A stretch of DNA of 14,939 bases from NCBI GenBank assembly GCA_028565635.1, contig JAOXYB010029867.1, forward strand, positions 1 through 14,939, in the 5' to 3' direction. The notes under the pieces were generated by a model. That model ran no database searches. It saw only the letters and a program-made list of their open reading frames with translations, and was not told the DNA's origin. The translations under genes and the position numbers were made by a program. Position 1 is the first letter of the stretch; the number at the start of each line of letters is the position of its first letter. Shown piece after piece: positions 1 to 9,475 of the stretch. The stretch comes from Phoronis ovalis (Eukaryota > Phoronida > Phoronidae).

Positions 1-37
<37 letters not shown>

Positions 38-361
38 AAGAAAAACTACATGATTTAGAAATATGGTACAATCGATCTCAGTCACTGCGAGTCAGTCTGA
101 TCAAGCCGTTATGTTTGGTTTCTATGCAACAGATGAATTTTTTATTCATGCTGGCACCGAGTATCAAAAGATTGAATAGTAATCGGAGTGAAAAGTTTCC
201 CTCACTGTTACAATTGAACGTTCTACTAATAACGTAATACATTAGGTACATGCACATTTAAAATCAAGTGATTTATGACCTTTATGTGCGACATATTCAT
301 TTTAAAATATAATGACATGCCTTATCATTTATGTATGCCCAAACTAAACGCTTATTTTTTA
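1..361 (-). other. Intron 6 of the receptor gene (5' part), with (TG)n tract
   Basis: This is the start of the intron that follows exon 6; it opens with the donor GTAAAA at 362-357 on the minus strand and runs off the left edge. It is AT-rich. Apart from the dinucleotide tract at the extreme left I see no further exon in it. The next exon, which should continue the second Cache-like domain, must lie outside the window. Confidence 0.7.
4..32. repeat. (TG)n microsatellite
   Basis: An uninterrupted TG dinucleotide run of about 14 units, followed by a short imperfect continuation (cgtgta). It reads as (CA)n on the coding strand of the receptor gene and sits inside its intron 6. It may continue beyond the left edge. 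Confidence 0.95.
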
Positions 362-362
362 C

Positions 363-539
363 CTGGTATTCAAATTGAACGTTCGCTCCGTATGCTACAT
401 CGCCCGGCAATATTAAATCACTTATTGGTAACTTAGTACAATCCGTGTCAGCATTGACGGTATCTATATGTTTGGAAATCTGCTCCATTCTACTAATAGC
501 ACTGTTGTCGATGACGTCTCTCTTTTTTCTTTTAAAGGT
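363..539 (-). CDS. Exon 6: second furin-type site and start of second Cache-like domain, GPR158-like receptor
   Basis: This exon of 177 nt (59 codons, phase 0 at both ends) follows the acceptor TTTTAG at 545-540 and ends with CAG before the donor GTAAAA. It encodes residues 608-666 of the reconstructed protein. It opens TFKRKKRD, a polybasic furin-type sequence. It then has a Cys and the segment LILPGDVAYGANVQFEYQ, which closely resembles the start of the membrane-proximal ectodomain of invertebrate GPR158-like receptors, where an LPGD-AYGA-QFE pattern precedes the helix of the Cache fold. This match fixes the family and shows that the protein has two ectodomain modules. An ATG at 488 lies inside the exon and is not a plausible gene start, because the frame stays open back to the acceptor. 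The pyrimidine tract before the acceptor is weak, so the exact 5' border is less certain than the donor. Confidence 0.8.
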
Positions 540-955
540 CTAAAATACATTTAACTTATCTGTACCGCTTTACTGATGCACATGTCTAGATCTTAAAATA
601 CTTCGTTCGTGAATTACTGAAATAATATTACACGTTTTTTGAACTGCTTACTACGTAATGATAAACGTGTAGTCCGGAACATTTGGTGCGTCCTAATACC
701 AAGTATAAATTCTTTATGTTTTTAAGGACTAGCTAGCTGATATTGAAGAAATATTGGCAAAGAATGTGCTGGAAACGTTGATAATTTTGCCTAGTTCATT
801 GGTAGAACAGTAGTCCCTATAATAATAGCAGACTAGATTAGTTAAGCATTATCCAAAGTATGCACCAACAGTAACGCCAACTGCGCGCTAGGCTTTAGAG
901 ATAATGAGGTAAAATGGATCTCATTTCAACAGCAGTCAATATAAACATGTCCTAC
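540..955 (-). other. Intron 5
   Basis: A 416-nt AT-rich intron between exons 5 and 6, with donor GTAGGA at 955-950 and acceptor TAG at 542-540, phase 0. I see no repeat, RNA gene or extra exon in it. Confidence 0.7.
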
Positions 956-1345
956 CTTATTGTTCTTATCAGTTTTGTGCCACAATTTGTGAATGTTCTC
1001 CATCTTTCTTTGATTCATCTTCGCAGCTTGGATAGATTCCATTTGTTTTCGATAATTCGGACCATAAACTTTCCGTAACTTCTCTTCCGTGACAAGTGGT
1101 TTGTGTGTAACTTTCATTGCGTTCTTTGGTTTGATAGATACATGCACCTTTTTGGAATTCAATTTTTCTTCGAAATTATATTTATGCTTGGGACCAATGA
1201 AAACGCTACTTGCAATCTCCCTGTGGTTATTCTTGGAATGCTTATGATTCCTGTGCTTACGTCTGGATTGTATCACAACGTTTCCTTTATGTATCTTTGC
1301 CATTGCTTCTTCTACTAACTTTTGCTTGTGGAGGAATCTGACTGA
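956..1345 (-). CDS. Exon 5: lysine/histidine-rich linker of the GPR158-like receptor
   Basis: This exon of 390 nt (130 codons) encodes residues 478-607. It is phase 0 on both sides, so it could be skipped without breaking the frame. The acceptor is CAAAAG at 1351-1346 and the donor is AAG before GTAGGA. The ORF is open from an ATG at 1354 to a stop at 926, but that ATG lies upstream of the acceptor and only a spliced reading links it to its neighbours. The product is strongly basic and hydrophilic, with many Lys, His, Arg and Asn, including the cluster QSRRKHRNHKHSKNNHR, and no cysteine or hydrophobic segment. It looks like an extended or helical linker between the two ectodomain modules rather than a folded domain. 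I recognise no named domain. Both junctions agree in phase with exons 4 and 6, which supports it; its low conservation is why I am less sure of its acceptor. Confidence 0.7.
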
Positions 1346-1762
1346 CTTTTGCATAATTACAAAAGTAAATATTAAATAGAATTATAGTTTTACGGCGTAG
1401 AGACACTGGTTGAACAAGATTTATTAACAGGCAAGGTTCAAATTAATAACAGTCACTACGAAAATTGACATTCAAATATGCCTAACCACGAGCAAAACAG
1501 TTATTGTAATTGATTTGGATAGATGTGCATTTTCTACACAAAAGGGAAAATGTAGAAAAAAATTACATTTTTATGTTAACAGATATTTTCAAATTTTAGC
1601 TCTTTTGTTTTGTCTTTAGGTTAGCATGCTATCGTTAGTTAATGTGACATAAACTATTCTCTTAGGTGTACATTACGGAATAAGTTCCAAGAATTATGAA
1701 AATTGAACTGTGCAGTTCAGTTTGAAGTTATAGATGTTTGCATATGACATACGTTTCATTAC
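1346..1762 (-). other. Intron 4
   Basis: A 417-nt AT-rich intron with donor GTAATG at 1762-1757 and acceptor AG at 1347-1346. A competing donor, GTATGT, lies eleven bases downstream of the chosen one. It would leave phase 1, which does not fit the exon 5 acceptor, so the upstream donor is preferred. Confidence 0.65.
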
Positions 1763-1947
1763 CTTTACTCTACTTGGTTCCTCTGATTTTAACTCCATTG
1801 TCTTAAATGAGTTTTTGATTTGTTTTAGATCTTCGCCATTATTGTTGATGTCGTTTAAGTCTCGTTTCTTTCGTCCATTTGGGTCAATGATTGGAACAAT
1901 GTCTTCTCTATTATTTGTGTATTGTATGGCTGGCACCACCTTCATGT
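1763..1947 (-). CDS. Exon 4: linker with furin-type RKKR site, GPR158-like receptor
   Basis: This exon of 185 nt starts after the acceptor CTACAG at 1953-1948. Its first two bases complete a GAC (Asp 416) begun by exon 3, followed by 61 codons for residues 417-477. It opens MKVVPAIQY, directly after the EGF-like module, and a VVP-type segment is what I expect at this position in invertebrate relatives. The exon is hydrophilic and contains GRKKRD at residues 440-445, a furin consensus. It ends in a mixed-charge stretch (KSEEPSRVK) at the donor GTAATG. An open frame on the opposite strand is a shadow of this exon. The acceptor has a good pyrimidine tract and the phase match to exon 3 is exact, so its start is firm. 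The donor rests mainly on phase. Confidence 0.8.
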
Positions 1948-2151
1948 CTGTAGTGAAACATAATTTTACAATATCTAAGTGGATACATCATTGTTCTAAC
2001 GCTAGGTAATTAATTTAATGTTGAATTAACTTCAAGATATAGACTATCATCTCTTCAAGTTATAGATACAGGTAAATAATTAGTTAATTCTCTTTATGGT
2101 TATAGTGTCAGGAAAAAGTGTGAAAATAGCTTTTGTGAAAAAAAATCTTAC

Positions 2152-2317
2152 CGTCGATTTTGAGGCATTCAAATCCGGCATTGTACTCTTCTCCAGTTGC
2201 TAGTTCAATGTCGGCTCCTTGGAAAGGTCCACTTTGCCAGTGAGGATATCGATAACCTGGTCTACAGACACATTCGTAAGAACCTCGTGCGAAACCCCAT
2301 CCGGTCAAAGGTTGGCA
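2152..2317 (-). CDS. Exon 3: EGF-like cysteine-rich module of the GPR158-like receptor
   Basis: This exon of 166 nt (55 codons plus one base, residues 361-415) lies between the acceptor TTTTTTTCTACACAG and the donor GTAAGA. It encodes CQPLTGWGFARGSYECVC followed by RPGYRYPHW. This is the diagnostic calcium-binding-EGF-like signature of GPR158/GPR179 proteins, in which a G-GF-G-YEC-C core is followed by a Gly-Tyr/Phe-Tyr-Pro turn. Four of the six module cysteines are here (C361, C376, C378, C411); C336 and C354 come from exon 2. The end, NAGFECLKID, matches the place where the family closes this module before the linker. Splice sites on both sides are strong and phases agree with both neighbours. 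This exon and exon 2 give the clearest family assignment in the window. Confidence 0.92.
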
Positions 2318-2568
2318 CTGTGTAGAAAAAAATGTACCTACTACATTACCCACACGAATGTTCGCGAAGTGCGGCCATGACTTGACGACCGTAGTTGTCA
2401 GTTCTCACTATAAAATTGATGTTCATGTCGAAGGATTTGAGGTGTGACCATGAGAAGCATAGAAAACAGCTCTCGAACAAGTTTTTTCCATGGCAACATA
2501 ATTTGCATAGCAAAGCATTTATGCCGAACTATTTACACATTTTTAGAGGCATATATTAATTTACCTAC
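2318..2568 (-). other. Intron 2
   Basis: A 251-nt phase-0 intron with donor GTAGGT at 2568-2563 and a pyrimidine-rich acceptor ending at 2318. A second in-register donor-like site (GTAAAT) lies four bases downstream, but using it would shift the frame of exon 3. Confidence 0.85.
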
Positions 2569-2698
2569 CATGGTAGTTTGGGGTTTACATCTTGCAATAC
2601 CAGCAAATAAGTTCGGTCCTGGATTTCCTTCTCCAACTGGACACGGATTGAAATCTATCATATCCCAGTCCATATCCATTGTAGCCACAGCTACAAAT
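2569..2698 (-). CDS. Exon 2: end of first Cache domain and start of EGF-like module
   Basis: This exon of 130 nt begins after the acceptor TTTTATTGTAG. Its first A completes an AGA (Arg 317) with the AG left by exon 1, and 43 codons follow (residues 318-360). The opening FVAVATMDMDWDMIDFNPC corresponds to the last beta-strand and exit of the Cache domain in GPR158, a hydrophobic strand then alternating Asp residues leading into the first EGF cysteine (C336). It continues to ARCKPQTTM, with C354. The exon ends ATG before donor GTAGGT, phase 0. Exon 2 fits equally well to exon 1 at 5094-6043 and to the second first exon at 12720-13657, because both leave the same two bases (AG) after a His codon. 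Upstream intronic codons stay open for a while but are not coding in this model. Confidence 0.9.
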
Positions 2699-5093
2699 CT
2701 ACAATAAAAGAGATTTTTAAAATTCTGCTTTGTTTTCCAAAAGTTCTTACCGCTCGATTTACCAATATTGCAGACTTGCAGGCTGATTGTATGAAAAAAA
2801 TACAACTTCAAAACAGTAAAACGCATAATGCGCGCGCACAATGCAACTACGGGTACCTGAGCTCAAATCATCCCGTTCAAAAGTGTTCATTCGCATGTGT
2901 TCTGCAATGAAAGATCATTTATTTAAATACGAGTGACTCCGCAAGCAAATGCAAATTATGTAGTATGTTATGTGACGCGCAGAGAAAACCAAGCAACTGT
3001 GAAACATTTATATGAATTGTGTAATATCATCTAATAGACATAAAAGCGTTATGAGCATATTATTGCAACACATTTCATTAAAAAATTAAAGTATGACACG
3101 TGTCAAGTTTCTAACAAAACGCAATCTTTCAATTAGTTTTTATACATCTTTGTAATGTTTTGGTATATACTGCGGGTAGGCAGTTAACTATGTTGTATTT
3201 GTTTGGGTTGACGATTAAAATCAGACTGCAATTTATACTACATGTAAGTTCACGACATACATAAAACCGCTACATCTTTATAGACTTCGTAATGTTTGCC
3301 TTAAGAATTTACACAGAATGCATTTTATCAATTGTGTATATTTGCCTTTGATAACGCTTCTGCGTTTTATCAGTACCAGGTCCATATGTTGCTCTATGAA
3401 AAGTCTCCTTTACATACCGTCCTAGTGTAGCTTTTGTTCTGTTCAGCTCAAGTTAACAATATTGTTGTAAACACGATTTTCTTTCACTCCTCTTTACCAC
3501 ATTGAATTTCAATGCGATTTTCAGCAACATCTGTGCGTAATAGAACTATGAGACGGGACTAATTAAAATATATATTTGTAAAACCAGGTTCATACGTGAA
3601 ACAAAAGTGCCAAAATTTTAATACCTTTGCTCTCACTATTTTCCATTCAAATATTGAAATTTCAAATATTCCTAACAAAACGACTGAGAGTTATAAACAA
3701 TAAAGAGGTACAAAAAATAAATTGTTGGCAAAATAAAATTCAGATACCAGCTGAAGTTTTTCTTATATAGAACCTATGTAATATAGATGCTTTCTCACAG
3801 TACGAAGTGCATGAAGTTTACTTTTGTCACAATTTGGCATATAAATCCAATTTTTTAATTTACCGTTGTTTGTCGGTGGCCTGTTATATTACATAGTACA
3901 TTTATATAGTATTGATTTGTGATTTATACATAACTTTTCACTGACATCAAAATGTAGTTGTTTGTTGACCTTACTATAATATTCCAGTAGTCACATGTAC
4001 TTAAAAAGAAAAGGGTACGTCTGTACCCGATAGTATTAGTGGAAATCAATACATTTTTAAAATGTTAAAGTGACATGCGCAGTCTTCTGTTTCAGGCTCC
4101 CTCTCTAATACTACACATGGAAACCGAGCATGCGTTCAATAGAAATTATCACAAATTTTCAGAATTAAAAATAAATGTAAATGCTCACAATTTTTCTAGT
4201 TGATATGTCAATAACATAGTTTCACACATCTACTCAATAACTGTGTTATAAAATTTTGTAAAGGCAGATACATGTTTATGGAATGTAATTGAATGTAGAT
4301 TGGAGGAGTTTATCAACTAATGAAACAGACTTGAGAAAACGCTAGTCCATACAGTCTCCGTTTTTACCTAGCTTTTTAGGATCATTATAATTATATTATT
4401 ATAATTATTATTATTCATTAGATAATGTACGGAGTTTAATGTTTTTATCGAATAACAAAACAAAAACAAAATGGAATCAGTGATATAAAGATTTGAGCGC
4501 TGTGCCACCAGTGAGATGAAACAGAAGTGGGATGGGATGGGTGGGAAATACTCAAAATTTCAGACAAATTATGGCGCCCTGCACCCTGCGGTATAATAAT
4601 GATAATGTTAAAAGGAGGCTGCGAAATTAGTACTTTAGTTTTGACCGATATGTCAAAGACTACCATTGATACATGTTGTGTCCGCTTGTGCCTATATGCT
4701 GGCATCTTGTATTATTTTATTAATTTAGGTTTTTCCTTCAATCTATATTTAACATTTGTGTAATTCATTGCATGATTCTACTTTGTATTTGTGAGATTCT
4801 TGTCCAGGTTCAAACTATCTATGCAATCGCTGTACTGTCACTACAATTGGGAAATCATGATAAAAGCGTGTATCAGCAAAGTTAACTAAGCATACTAAAA
4901 TATGAAGCAGAGAAACAAATATTTTGTTACAATATATGTATATAGCTTAAACTGTGAAAAAGAAATATATGTGAAACTTGTAAATTTATAAGCAGCTTGT
5001 AACAACCCGTAACAAGTTTGTCTAAACCACTAACAACAAACTTTCTCTTTCTACAGTTGTTGCAAATGTCCTAAATACGTGTATGTAGCGTAC
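2699..5093 (-). other. Intron 1 (proximal), no gene seen
   Basis: This 2395-nt intron separates exon 1 from exon 2, with donor GTACGC at 5093-5088 and acceptor TTGTAG ending at 2699. The content is AT-rich unique-looking sequence with short A/T low-complexity tracts, such as 4385-4420 (alternating TTA/TAA words). Open frames on both strands between 4445 and 4763 overlap each other and show no recognisable domain, so I treat them as chance. I see no tRNA, transposase or duplicate exon here. Confidence 0.75.
4385..4421. repeat. AT-only low-complexity tract
   Basis: A run of A and T only, except for its end, made of repeated TAATTATTATT words, within intron 1. Simple sequence with no sign of function. 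Confidence 0.7.
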
Positions 5094-6043
5094 CTGTGTC
5101 GTCGCAAATGATCCCATTCTAAATATCTTGGTAAATAATCCACAATGGGAGATACAGCAGATACCGTCCATTTATCAGAAAGTCCACAATCAAAATATGG
5201 CCGTGTAATTTTCACTGGTAAATTAACATTATCTCTTAAACTTGGAGCTGGTGGACCAAAAAATGATGTGGTTGAATATTCATCGTTAACCCATTCTCCA
5301 GTTTTATTCGAGTATTTGACAGCGGCTTGCCATTGAAATTTTTGTATCGTCTCATCTAAAGATGTATCTTTCAGGTCGGGAAGAAACAGGTCATACCAGG
5401 AATTCATTTTCCACGTGTTTGCGGTGAAATTGTTAACTTTTCCTGCGCCAACATCACGGGCATAAGCTCCGCCGAGACTAGGTTCGCGTAAATAATTGTA
5501 AGCAGAAAATGTATTGTCTACACGGTAGGCTTTTGGGCCAAATAACGGTATTGTGACATTCACTGCAACGTTAGTAAGCCAGTTAGGATAGGACACATTG
5601 TAGTCAAACATTAGTGATGAACCATTAACGCACTTTGGGAACGCAGAAACAAAAGTCAGTTGTCTGATATAATAATACATCAATCCCGGCTGTTTCCAGA
5701 AATTCCACGTCTCGTTTGTTTTTTGAAACATGTAGCTGAAGTAAAAAGCACGGCTTAATGCTAGATCGTGCAACGCCAACAGGCAAGTACGGTTACGAAA
5801 AACAGTGGTTGTGGAATCCAGTAGCGTGTTCGCTTTTGGTACCATTGTGAGAACTGTTGGATCTAAAACCATATCGCTTCGAGATTTGTGATAACATACA
5901 TCACCGCTCATTCCACCGTATTCAGCAAAAACTTCATCAAAAATGTCTCTTCCAGTCCAGTCAAACTGCGCTCCATTAATGACTAACAATGTAAATCCAG
6001 CGAAAAGCACCGTTGAAACAAATGCAAAAGATATCCGATTCAT
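5094..6043 (-). CDS. Exon 1 (proximal): signal peptide and first Cache-type ectodomain of a GPR158/179-like receptor
   Basis: This exon codes for 316 residues plus the AG of Arg 317. The ATG at 6043 follows an in-frame TAA at 6055-6053 and has a purine-rich context (AAAA-ATG-A). Residues 1-25 form a hydrophobic signal peptide. The mature part starts near DWTGRDIFDEVFA, the tryptophan-bearing opening of the first ectodomain in invertebrate GPR158-like receptors. It has four cysteines (C50, C87, C138, C286) and seven N-glycosylation sequons (N84, N110, N140, N149, N162, N205, N246). The segment RPYFDCG at 281-287 aligns with the conserved PY-acidic-Cys strand of the GPR158 Cache pocket. The exon ends DHLRRHR at donor GTACGC. 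The role is extracellular ligand sensing, with amino acids or amines as likely ligands for this fold; the actual ligand is not visible from sequence. Unspliced, the frame runs to a stop at 5051. A close paralogue lies at 12720-13657. Confidence 0.9.
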
Positions 6044-7953
6044 TTTTACACTTTAAGCAAATGTGCTTAGTAAAATATTGGATGTCAACTGTTACACAAT
6101 GCTAAAATACATCAAAAGATGTAAAAATGGTATTTCAAAAAATAATGTTTTCATCAACATATACCCCAACGCCGCAATTCGGATATGATTTCTTTGCAAC
6201 ATAAAAATATAAACGAATGCGAATGTTAACCAGTTAAAACAACGGCTTTACACTTAGGTACTGACAGACGGATTCAAAGTCCTGTATATTAGTGTTCCTA
6301 TGTATGGAGTACACAATATATTTCGGATTTCACTGACCGTTAGTTTCAAGGTGCGGGGGTACTTTTTTGCAGACTGAGTACGCATGTGTGTTCCGATGTG
6401 TTAAGAGTACTAGTAGTTGTATTTCGTCATAGAAATGTAGTACACGAGATCGCATGGTATTTCTACATGAACGTGTCTTTCTACATGGAATTAAATTAAA
6501 ATTAAAAACATTCGTTTAAAAAAAATTATAACGGGCATAAATCATTTGTCAACAAACCCATAATATATTTAGACCCCCCCCCGGAATCACAGAAACATGT
6601 AATTCCAAATGACAAGTTTACTTTATATATCAGTAGCTGATACTGTGTGTGAAATATCATTATTTCAGTATAAGGTTTTATATATACAGCCATCTTTAGA
6701 TTTCTTCATAAGGGCGATATCTCGTATTACATGTATGAAAAGCGTGAATCAACGCAATGGACTATTTGTATATGGCTACAAAGATCCACCCTTAGCTTCT
6801 CTGTAATACTGTCTTTAAATTATTAATTGTATAAAAGATTTAGCCAAATGCAATACTGAAATATCTGAAGAAGATTTAGTCCACCCTTTAGAGGATATCA
6901 GAGTGATCCCTGCTATCCACATTTGAATCCCATAAAAAAGCTTAAGAGTATGTAAATGATAAAGATTTTCGTATAAGAATTAGCGGCAATGGTGAGAAAC
7001 ATAAAATGTTCTTACAGCAAAAACCAAGTACTGCATGCAACCAGCAAGAAAACATATGGAGATTATTTTTGTGACCACAGAAAACAAATCCTAGCCTGAT
7101 CAATAGTTAATTCTCTCATAATGAAGGACGTATTCTGTTCATAACTATTTAACTGAAAACTGCAGATACTATTTTCTCAACTTTTATTATACAAAGGAAA
7201 CGTTTTTAAAATTTTCCAAATTTATAATCGTTTTATGAGTAATCAAAACATGTACAGAGTTAGTATGGCATTTAACGTAAAATTTCTCGCTCCTCGCTCA
7301 GCTAGATCTATTAATACATGAACAAATTAAAACAGACAGACGTAAACTACACACAGATTATACTACATGAAATAATCACCATTTGTTTTTAGTTTAATTT
7401 GATTTTGATAGTAATGTATGCGTACTTTATCAGTGGTTAACTTTGACGATGTTTGCATAATTTGATAAGAAGCTAGTAGCAATCGTTTTAATTAGTCATA
7501 GGTAATCATGTTATTTTAGCAAACGTGAGTCACTGCCATTTGACGTAACCGTGTGACACATTATATTAGAAGAAACGAATAATTATCAGTTGAGTATTAT
7601 TCAGATCACAACTAAAACACTAATTGTGAGGGATTGCAGCTATGAAATGTTGTGATCAGCTGGAGAATAGTTACCACTGAAAAATTAGTATTATAATATA
7701 TAACAGTATAATAAAACAAATTAATCTTATACTTGTGTTCGGTATGCTAGAAAAAAAGGCCCACAAAATGAATAATATCAAAACAATTTTAACACTGATT
7801 CTGCGTTACAAACTTTAATTCATCACGTTCATTGTGGTTTGCCACTAACAATTGATGTTGTTTATAATACAGTATTAATGATCCTACGAAATGTTGTAAA
7901 ATACTTACTGTTGCATAACTTTTTTCTTAAAGTGCGTGCGTGTAAAAGGTGCG

Positions 7954-7994
7954 GAAAGTATCTGGGATCTATCCGGGGGATCTATATACTTTTC
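7954..7994. repeat. Short inverted repeat enclosing a 9-bp direct repeat
   Basis: AAAGTAT at 7955-7961 pairs with ATACTTT at 7986-7992. Between them GGGATCTAT occurs twice (7964-7972 and 7977-7985), thirteen bases apart. This is a small, locally GC-richer structure in AT-rich DNA; function unknown. Confidence 0.5.
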
Positions 7995-8850
7995 TTTTAT
8001 TAGTAAAAAGCTAGGTTAGGTCTAAGCTTGGATTTATGGTCTTGTTTGTGACGATACACCTGTATAATCAAGAATGTAATTATTGTCTACCTGAGATTTA
8101 TGCAAAACGTATATGGCAGCGCCGTCGATGTAGCATAACTACATTTTCCGGTTGACTTCAGTTGCATTGAACAGTTATGATTCATAATTTGTCCTTTGGC
8201 CGTTCGATGCTTTCCTCGTAACAAGCAAAATTACCGATTGTACGTGCAACATTGACAAATAACAGTTTTGAAAAATCAAACACTGTGGTCCACCTGTTGG
8301 GAATTTTGGAAAACACAAGAAGGAAAATCACAAATCACTTATTAAATTTCGATATATCCGATACGATAGTAGAAGCAAAAACACATTTTTAAAAATATAT
8401 AACATATATTAATATAAAAATATACTTATTTACTTATGTCAAATGGCAAAAAGATTAGTAATGGTAATTATAATAAAAATATATTTAAAATATAACGGCG
8501 ACTCTTTCAACACCTACTCCAGCGAAATAATGTACAATAATATGGCCTCTGATGTAAATGGGAAAGTAAATGGGAACCAAATGAAGAAGTTACGAACTGA
8601 GTAAGGTCCCTCATAATGTAAGATTTTTATAAAATACAGTAATTCAAAGACAAGGAAATTAAAATCTTTGTCACAAATAGGATTTATTACGTGTTTTACC
8701 AACAGATTGAGAGTTTTCTTGTCGCCACGCTATAATTTTTAAATTTAACTCTAAAGGTTTACATTTATAACACAATTATAGGTGATTTATTGCTTATTTT
8801 TTGGCATGCAGTGACCATTAGCTTTTACTTTGCTCCATAAACATAAATAA

Positions 8851-8862
8851 TTTTTTTTTTTT
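8851..8862. repeat. Poly-T tract
   Basis: A run of twelve T in non-coding DNA between the two first exons. No adjacent element boundary or target-site duplication is visible, so it cannot be called a retroposon tail. Confidence 0.85.
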
Positions 8863-9007
8863 ACATCAATATTAGTTTTAATATGTCACTAATAGCATGA
8901 ACCTATAAAGTGTTTCATCCACGTCGAATGTGGTAGTGTAGGCTTAATTTTATAGCGATTCAATGCATAAAGTAATTAGAGTTATGTCTGTAAGGATAAC
9001 ACCCATA

Positions 9008-9034
9008 GGTATTTTACCTAATGGTATTTTACCT
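9008..9034. repeat. 12-bp tandem direct repeat
   Basis: GGTATTTTACCT occurs at 9008-9019 and again at 9023-9034, separated by AAT. It is a short tandem duplication in non-coding DNA. Each copy is partly self-complementary (GGTA...TACC). Confidence 0.75.
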
Positions 9035-9361
9035 CAGATCATTGGAATAGTCTGATTTTCCCAGGTAACTAATACTGTATATAAATGATGAATGCTACTG
9101 AGATGATATGACTAATTTTTGGACAGACATAAATGATATAAGCAGGAAATAGGAATAAAAAAAATTGCATAAAATTATTAATAGGAATATATCAAATTAG
9201 GTGAACCAAAACAAATAGATTTATTCGAACGTGCATTTGGTCTCAACAATAATCCTGCTACTAAACATATTTGGAAAATAAAGTACTTGTTGTACTGTGC
9301 ATTTTTACACTAATGTTAAATTGACACCGGACTGTCAAAGGCGAAATATGCAGCTGAAAAC

Positions 9362-9475
9362 AAATTCATAATCATACAAATTCATTTTCAAATTCAAAGT
9401 TAAAAATAGAATCATGTTCATATATATATTCAAAGTAAATTCAGAGGCAGATTCAGATTAAAATTCATTTCCAGA
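9362..9475. repeat. Degenerate AAATTCA/GATTCA word cluster
   Basis: About eight irregularly spaced copies of AAATTCA, ATTCAAAGT or AGATTCAG fall within roughly 115 bases. This looks like a decayed short tandem repeat. No coding potential is apparent. Confidence 0.5.

Noticed and set aside
1103-1318. Plus-strand open frame opposite exon 5.
   Set aside because: It is a shadow of the minus-strand exon, whose frame and splice phases fit the receptor gene. The plus-strand frames at 1734-2009, 2444-2707, 5145-5336, 13047-13295 and 13381-13602 fail for the same reason.
2752-2790. A strong donor-like GCG-GTAAGA at about 2752-2746 on the minus strand, with AG acceptor-like words upstream, suggesting a small extra exon between exon 1 and exon 2.
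   Set aside because: Read in the phase left by exon 1, the candidate exons either contain a stop or create one at the join to exon 2. It could at most be a poison exon, and nothing else supports it.
4445-4763. Overlapping open frames on both strands in intron 1.
   Set aside because: They mirror each other, contain simple runs (poly-Ile from ATT/ATA tracts) and have no domain signature.
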